Source: an uncultured Planctomycetaceae bacterium
GTDB taxonomy: Bacteria; Planctomycetota; Planctomycetia; Pirellulales; UBA1268
NCBI GenBank assembly: GCA_903949225.1
Contig: CAJAYZ010000520.1
Coordinates: forward strand, 1 to 10,360
DNA length: 10,360 nucleotides
Direction: 5' to 3'
The notes under the pieces were generated by a model. The model saw only the letters and a list, made by a program, of their open reading frames with translations. It did not search any database and had not been told where the DNA came from. Numbering within the stretch: the stretch's first letter is position 1; every line of letters starts with the position of its first letter. The translations under genes and the position numbers were made by a program. Below are positions 5,887 to 10,360 of this stretch, one piece after another.

Positions 5887-7377
5887 ATGGAAAATCTCCT
5901 CGAACAGCTCTTTCTCTGGTGGATCCACCTCTGGCCACACCTTCTGACCGTTGCGATCCTGGTCATCGACCTCGTCCTCTCGGCCCATGCCATCCTCACG
6001 AAGCGCGACACGCGCTCGACGATCGGGTGGGTCGGCCTGATCTGGTTCTCGCCGGTGTTCGGAGCGATCGCCTACACGCTCCTCGGCGTCAACCGGATCC
6101 GTTCGCGGGCCAACAGGCTCCGCGCCGGCACCGCTCGCGTCGAGCTTGAGATCGACGGCGCAGCGGCCGGGCCAGACCGTCTCGCCGCGGCGATCGGGCC
6201 GCCGGAATCGCCGCTTCGCTCCCTTGCCGTGCTCGTCGAGAAGGTCACGCAGCGCCCCCTCACCGATGGCAACTCCATCGAGCCGCTCGAAGGCGGAGAC
6301 GCCGCCTACCCCGCGATGCTCGCCGCCATCGGCAGTGCCCAGAGGAGCATCGGCCTGGCGTCCTACATCTTCGACAACGACCCGACCGGCCGGATGTTCG
6401 TCGACGCGCTCGCCGCCGCGGTCCGCCGCGGCGTCGCCGTGCGCGTTCTCGTCGACGGCATTGGAGCCACCTATTCCCGTCCCCCGATCACGGGTCCGCT
6501 CGCGGAGGCCGGGGTGCCGGTGGCGCTGTTCCTCCCCACGGGCGTCCCCTTCTATTTCCCCTACGCGAACCTCCGCAACCACCGGAAGATCCTCGTGGTC
6601 GACGGCGAAGTCGGCTTCACTGGCGGGCTCAACGTCCGCGACGGCTGCTGTCTCGCCCACGCCCCGAAGCACCCCGTCCGCGACATGCACTTCCGCCTTC
6701 GGGGCCCGGTCGTCGCCCAGCTCCTCGAGGTGTTCGCGGAGGACTGGCAATTCGCCGCCGGCGAATCCCTCGATGGAGAAGAGGAGGCCGATGCCGCGTG
6801 GAGGCCGCATCTGGCCCCCGCGGGCACGATGCCAGCGCGCGGGATCCGCTTCGGCCCCGACGATCCGGACGTGGGCCGAATCCGACTGGTGATCGTGGCG
6901 GCGCTGGCGGCAGCGCAGAAGTCGGTGCGGATCATGACGCCGTACTTCCTCCCCGACGCCGCCGTCTGCCAGGCACTCGACGTGGCGGCGATGCGCGGCG
7001 TCGAGGTCGACATCGTCATCCCCGGCAAGAACAATCTCTCGCTCGTCGGCTGGGCGACCACCTCGATGCTCTGGCAGGTGCTCGGCCGGGGCTGCCATGT
7101 CTGGCTCTCGCCTCCCCCGTTCGACCACACGAAACTGCTGGTCATCGACGACGCCTGGGCGATGTTCGGCAGCGGCAATTGGGACGAGCGCAGCCTGCGG
7201 CTGAACTTCGAGTTCAATGTCGAAACCTACGACCGCGAACTCTGCGCCACCCTCGGCCGCCATATCGCCGGGGTCATCGCGCGGTCGCGGCCGATCACGC
7301 TCGACGAAGTCGACGGCCGGAGTCTGCCGGTTCGCCTCCGCGACGGCATCGCCAGGCTCTTCTCCCCCTACCTCTGA
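5887..7377 (+). CDS. cls: Cardiolipin synthase (phospholipase D superfamily)
   Basis: It joins two phosphatidylglycerol molecules to make cardiolipin and glycerol at the cytoplasmic membrane. The 496-residue length fits the ClsA class. Two N-terminal membrane segments (about 17-37 and 45-66) form the PLDc_N region, with the typical TRSTIGWVGLIWFSPVFGAIAY stretch read in two parts (TRSTIGWVGL, then IWFSPVFGAIAY). Both catalytic HKD motifs are complete: H232-x-K234-x4-D239, followed by GFTGGLN, and H414-x-K416-x4-D421, followed by FGSGNWDERSL. The ATG at 5887 starts right at the first membrane helix, and no strong ribosome site precedes it. It lies 110 bases after the oxidoreductase and 14 bases before the beta-helix gene, so it is probably co-transcribed with the latter. 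The assignment to the cardiolipin synthase family is firm; substrate preference is not visible. Confidence 0.93.
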   Translation: MENLLEQLFLWWIHLWPHLLTVAILVIDLVLSAHAILTKRDTRSTIGWVGLIWFSPVFGAIAYTLLGVNRIRSRANRLRAGTARVELEIDGAAAGPDRLAAAIGPPESPLRSLAVLVEKVTQRPLTDGNSIEPLEGGDAAYPAMLAAIGSAQRSIGLASYIFDNDPTGRMFVDALAAAVRRGVAVRVLVDGIGATYSRPPITGPLAEAGVPVALFLPTGVPFYFPYANLRNHRKILVVDGEVGFTGGLNVRDGCCLAHAPKHPVRDMHFRLRGPVVAQLLEVFAEDWQFAAGESLDGEEEADAAWRPHLAPAGTMPARGIRFGPDDPDVGRIRLVIVAALAAAQKSVRIMTPYFLPDAAVCQALDVAAMRGVEVDIVIPGKNNLSLVGWATTSMLWQVLGRGCHVWLSPPPFDHTKLLVIDDAWAMFGSGNWDERSLRLNFEFNVETYDRELCATLGRHIAGVIARSRPITLDEVDGRSLPVRLRDGIARLFSPYL

Positions 7378-7391
7378 TCGTTTTCAAGTGG

Positions 7392-9461
7392 ATGCCAAGG
7401 GTGAAACTCCTCTCCGCCATCATCGCTCCGCTGCTGCTTCTCGCCCCCGCTGCGGCCGCTGCCGAGCGGCCCGTTCTCGAGATCTCCTCCGACACCGTCC
7501 TCGATCCTGACAAGCCCTACGGGGCGATCGTCGTGAAGGCCTCCGGCATCACCATCGACGGCCGCGGGGCGCTCCTCGTGGGGGCGGAGGCGGGCGATCC
7601 GAAGACGTTCACCGGCACGGCCGTCCGCGCCGAGGGGGTCTCGGGGGTGACGCTCAAGAACGTCCGCGCCCGCGGCTTCGAGCGCGGGCTCCATGTCAGC
7701 CAGGCCGAGGGCTGGACGGTGGAGGGATGTGACTTTTCCGACAACTTCCACGATCCCCGCTTCGGCTGGGGGGAGAACGGCCGTCGCGGCGGAATCCTCT
7801 TGGAGCAGGTGGGGCACAGCACGCTCAAAGGCAATCGGGCCAACCGGGTGTGGGATGGGTGCGTCCTCGTGAACTCGAGCGACAACGACTTGGTTGGAAA
7901 CAACTTCTCCCACGCCTCCAACACCTGCCTCTCCCTCTGGACGTCGTGCCGCAACCCGATCCGCGACAACACGCTCTCTCACGGCATCCGCATCGACCCC
8001 GGCGAGGTCCACGCCCGCGACTCCACCGGAATCCTCATCGAGAGCGGCTCCGACGATAACCGGTTCACCGGCAACGACTGCACGCACGGCGGCGACGGCA
8101 TCTTCATCCGCGTGTTGAACGGATGGGTGAGCACCGGGAACGTCTTCGAAGGGAACGACTGCTCGCACGCCAACAACAACTGCATCGAAGCCTGGGCGCC
8201 GCGGAACCGGTGGATCCGCAACAAGGCCAACGGCGGCAGCTACGGCTTCTGGCTCGGCGCCTCCGATCAGAACGAGCTCGTGGAGAACGAGGCCTGCGGC
8301 AACGGCCGCCCCGATGGCCCGCACAATTCCCCCCATCTCCCCGACGGCGGCCATGCCGGCATCGTCTTCATGTTCGGGCCGTCGAGCCACACCGTCCTCC
8401 GCGGTAACATCTGCCGCGACAACCACGGCGCCGGCATCGCCGCCATCGGTGACCTCGATCAAGCAGGACCGGGCTGGAAGGCCTTCCATTGGATCGCCGA
8501 GGCGAATGTCCTCGAGGGGAACCGCTGGGGGATCTATCTCCACCACGCCGACATGCTCGATCTGGCCGGCAACCGCTTCGCCGGCAACGCCGTCGCCGAT
8601 ATCCACGACGCCGGCGACGTCCGCGGCTTGAGGATCCACACTCCCGCCGCCGGCGCCCGAGCCCCGGAGGCGGTGGTTGCCGGCCCGACGAGCCTCCGCG
8701 CCGGGCAGCCTGGACGGTTCGACGCCGGCGCCAGCCGCTCCCCGTCCGGCGCCGCGCTTGCCTGCCGCTGGCAGATCGACGACGCGCCTTTCCCCGATGC
8801 CGCGATCCTCGAGGCGTCGTTCCCGGCTCCCGGCTTCCACCGCGTCGCCCTGACGGTGACGGCCGCGGGCCGGTCCTCGCTTACCTGGCGCGATCTCTAC
8901 GTCGTCGATGACGCCCCGGAGGTCGGCACGGAATGGCCCGCCGACACCGCCGAGGCCGTGGGCTGGAGCGCCGAGGACCCCGGCTCGACGGTGGCCTTCT
9001 CGATCGACCGCACCATGCGCCTCGTTGGCGCAGGCGCGCTGCGGGCTGTCGTCGATCCCTACAGCGGCGGGCGGGTGACGCTCCTTCACGATCTCCAGGG
9101 GGAGCCGCACCGGCTCGGTGGGGGAGACCGCGTCGTCGCCTGGTTGGCCGCCCGCAATCCGAATGTCCCGGCCTGGCAGGATGGCAATCCCGTCATCACG
9201 CTCGTCGATGGCCGAGGCCGGACGGCCCATCTCCGTCCGCAGCGCGACCTCCTCGCCGCTCCTGCCTCGACCGAGTCGCGCGAGGGCTGGCTGCGGGTCG
9301 AGGTGCCGATCGCCGGGGGAGACGGCTGGCTGCGGTCGGGGGAGGCGATCGAGGAGGTGACGAGGATCGGCGTGGGGTTCGATTCGTGGGGGGCCCCGGC
9401 GCTCGACATCCGGATCGACGGGCTCCACCTCTCGGGCGGTCATCGACCGTCCAGGGACTGA
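7392..9461 (+). CDS. Secreted right-handed beta-helix protein with C-terminal beta-sandwich domains
   Basis: A 689-residue exported protein. Residues 1-24 are a signal peptide (KLLSAIIAPLLLLAP, then AAAAA). Residues about 30-415 show parallel beta-helix (PbH1/NosD-like) coils, with repeated short units such as GNRANRVWDGCVLVNSSDND, LVGNNFSHASN and FTGNDCTHGGDGIFI, rich in N-x-F and GN turns. Residues about 424-507 look like a PKD/Ig-like domain (AGPTSLRAGQPGRFDAGAS, FPAPGFHRVALTVT). Residues about 510-683 look like a galactose-binding-type jelly roll (GSTVAFSID, WLRVEVPI, DIRIDGLHLSG). This layout suits polysaccharide binding or cleavage outside the cell, but no lyase or hydrolase signature was identified. 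The frame stays open upstream to 6798 within cls; ATG 7392 is chosen because it begins the signal peptide. There is a 14-base gap after cls and no clear ribosome site. Confidence 0.85.
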   Translation: MPRVKLLSAIIAPLLLLAPAAAAAERPVLEISSDTVLDPDKPYGAIVVKASGITIDGRGALLVGAEAGDPKTFTGTAVRAEGVSGVTLKNVRARGFERGLHVSQAEGWTVEGCDFSDNFHDPRFGWGENGRRGGILLEQVGHSTLKGNRANRVWDGCVLVNSSDNDLVGNNFSHASNTCLSLWTSCRNPIRDNTLSHGIRIDPGEVHARDSTGILIESGSDDNRFTGNDCTHGGDGIFIRVLNGWVSTGNVFEGNDCSHANNNCIEAWAPRNRWIRNKANGGSYGFWLGASDQNELVENEACGNGRPDGPHNSPHLPDGGHAGIVFMFGPSSHTVLRGNICRDNHGAGIAAIGDLDQAGPGWKAFHWIAEANVLEGNRWGIYLHHADMLDLAGNRFAGNAVADIHDAGDVRGLRIHTPAAGARAPEAVVAGPTSLRAGQPGRFDAGASRSPSGAALACRWQIDDAPFPDAAILEASFPAPGFHRVALTVTAAGRSSLTWRDLYVVDDAPEVGTEWPADTAEAVGWSAEDPGSTVAFSIDRTMRLVGAGALRAVVDPYSGGRVTLLHDLQGEPHRLGGGDRVVAWLAARNPNVPAWQDGNPVITLVDGRGRTAHLRPQRDLLAAPASTESREGWLRVEVPIAGGDGWLRSGEAIEEVTRIGVGFDSWGAPALDIRIDGLHLSGGHRPSRD

Positions 9462-9485
9462 GCCGCTGGGCCAGGCGGGACTTCC

Positions 9486-9514
9486 GGCGGTGACGGGGGC
9501 GAATTGTCACCGCC
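9486..9514. repeat. Perfect 9+9 inverted repeat upstream of mtnB (operator or terminator)
   Basis: Arms ggcggtgac (9486-9494) and gtcaccgcc (9506-9514) are perfectly complementary around an 11-base spacer. The element begins 25 bases after the beta-helix stop and overlaps the -35 element of the mtnB promoter candidate. No T-run follows, so an operator is at least as likely as a terminator. Confidence 0.55.
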
Positions 9515-9532
9515 CGCCAGGTCCCCTAAAGT
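9504..9532 (+). promoter_or_regulatory. Sigma70-like promoter candidate for mtnB
   Basis: TTGTCA (9504-9509) and TAAAGT (9527-9532) are separated by 17 bases and match five and four of six consensus positions. The start point would fall near 9540, giving a leader of about 20 bases before the ATG at 9561. Placement is good for a separate mtnB transcript. Confidence 0.45.
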
Positions 9533-9560
9533 GCAGGCTTCCCCCTTGTGAGAGATCACC

Positions 9561-10360
9561 ATGCCGTCATCGACGCTTCCCCCGCCACCGTTCGACTCGT
9601 CCCTCGACGCCATCGACCAACTCCGGTCCGTCGGCCGGGAGTTCCACGGCCGTGGCTGGTCGCTGGGAACGAGCAGCAACTACAGCGTCGTCTCCACCCG
9701 CTCCCCGCTCGAATTAACGATCACCGTCAGCGGCAAGGACAAGTCGGCCCTCGGCCGTGACGACTTCGTCCGGGTCAACGCCGCCGGGGCACCGTGCGAC
9801 GGCTCGGGAAAAAAGTCCTCCGCCGAAACCCTCCTCCATTGCCTGATCGCCGAACTCGTCCCCTCCGTCGGCGCGGTCCTCCACACCCACTCGGTGTGGT
9901 CGACGATCCTCTCCCGCGCCGACCTGCCTCAGGGCGCCGTGCGGATCGAAGGCTACGAGATGCTCAAAGGGCTCGACGGCATCGTCACCCACGACACCTT
10001 CGAGGAGGTGCCGATCTTCGCCAACGCCCAAGACATGGAGGAGCTCGCCGCCCAGATCCGGGCCCGCTTCCAGGCCGCCGGCTGGAGCGATCCGAAGCGT
10101 CCGCCATTCCACGGATTCCTCCTGTCCGGCCATGGCCTCTACACCTGGGGCCGGGATCTCGCGGAGGCCAGGCGCCAAATCGAGATCCACGAGTTCCTCT
10201 TCGAAGTCGTGGCCCGCACCCGCACCTTCGCCGGCGGGGCGACGGCTCCGATCGCCCCAGCAGCGGTCCAACCGCAGGCGAACCAACCGCAATCGATCCA
10301 GGTCGGCACGGAGCGAACCGTGCCAGCACAGGCCCGTCAGCAGCAGACCGCCCAGCGCCA
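9561..10360 (+). CDS. mtnB: Methylthioribulose-1-phosphate dehydratase (3' end beyond right edge)
   Basis: It dehydrates 5-methylthioribulose-1-phosphate to 2,3-diketo-5-methylthiopentyl-1-phosphate in the methionine salvage pathway. It is a class II aldolase/adducin-fold zinc enzyme. Visible marks are GTSSNYS (36-42), SGKDKSALG (57-65), the zinc ligands H108 and H110 in LHTHSVWST, the EMLKG segment with the probable catalytic E133, and GHGLYTWGRD with the third ligand H191. The family core ends near residue 224, yet the frame continues for at least 42 more residues, rich in Pro, Gln and Ala, with no stop before the window edge. That tail could be a disordered extension or a linker to a second domain. 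The start ATG has only a weak ribosome site. A promoter-like site and palindrome precede it. No other salvage gene is in view. Confidence 0.92.
   Translation, partial: MPSSTLPPPPFDSSLDAIDQLRSVGREFHGRGWSLGTSSNYSVVSTRSPLELTITVSGKDKSALGRDDFVRVNAAGAPCDGSGKKSSAETLLHCLIAELVPSVGAVLHTHSVWSTILSRADLPQGAVRIEGYEMLKGLDGIVTHDTFEEVPIFANAQDMEELAAQIRARFQAAGWSDPKRPPFHGFLLSGHGLYTWGRDLAEARRQIEIHEFLFEVVARTRTFAGGATAPIAPAAVQPQANQPQSIQVGTERTVPAQARQQQTAQR

Noticed and set aside
4217..5938. A 573-codon open frame on the minus strand opposite the oxidoreductase
   Set aside because: The plus strand encodes recognisable flavoenzyme motifs throughout. The antisense product has none and also runs across the intergenic region and into the divergent gene.
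5707..7263. A 518-codon open frame on the minus strand opposite cls
   Set aside because: Both HKD motifs and the membrane segments are on the plus strand; the antisense frame is a GC-bias shadow.
6798..7391. Upstream extension of the beta-helix frame
   Set aside because: It overlaps the 3' part of cls out of frame and encodes Arg-rich low-complexity sequence. The signal peptide starts at ATG 7392.
7368..9443. A 691-codon open frame on the minus strand opposite the beta-helix gene
   Set aside because: It mirrors the codon bias of the sense gene in very GC-rich DNA. Its product is a low-complexity Arg/Gly/Val/Asp-rich sequence with no recognisable domain, whereas the plus strand has a signal peptide and clear repeats.

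Overview
The window looks like chromosomal DNA of a high-GC planctomycete, probably of the Pirellulales type. This is inferred from four things: strong G/C bias at third codon positions, several genes with weak or no Shine-Dalgarno sites, a large secreted autotransporter-type beta-strand repeat protein, and an FMN oxidoreductase of a subtype I associate from memory with that phylum. No rRNA, tRNA, CRISPR array, insertion sequence or phage gene was seen. All genes are intact except the two cut by the window edges.

Layout. Left half, minus strand, read from about 4100 down to 1: a GDP-mannose 4,6-dehydratase (gmd, TTG start) is followed after 10 bases by a divergent dihydrodipicolinate-synthase-superfamily lyase, whose ribosome site overlaps the gmd stop codon. 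A 219-base gap with two inverted repeats and a weak promoter-like pair comes next. Then follows the start of a secreted repeat protein that runs off the left edge. Right half, plus strand: an Old Yellow Enzyme-family oxidoreductase (4328-5776), a cardiolipin synthase (5887-7377), a secreted right-handed beta-helix protein 14 bases later (7392-9461), and a methylthioribulose-1-phosphate dehydratase (mtnB, from 9561) that runs off the right edge with an unusual Pro/Gln-rich tail. The two halves diverge from a 230-base spacer (4098-4327). No gene-free stretch exceeds 300 bases.

How the genes may work together. Gmd makes GDP-4-keto-6-deoxymannose, the precursor of GDP-fucose and GDP-rhamnose for surface polysaccharide. 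Cardiolipin synthase acts on the membrane, and the repeat protein and beta-helix protein are exported, so most of the window has a cell-envelope flavour. MtnB belongs to methionine salvage and has its own promoter-like site, overlapped by a perfect 9+9 inverted repeat. I see no clear new multi-gene system. The items most worth a second look are the mtnB tail and its operator-like palindrome, the lyase that keeps the Schiff-base lysine but lacks the usual tyrosine, and the oxidoreductase with substituted active-site and iron-sulfur positions.
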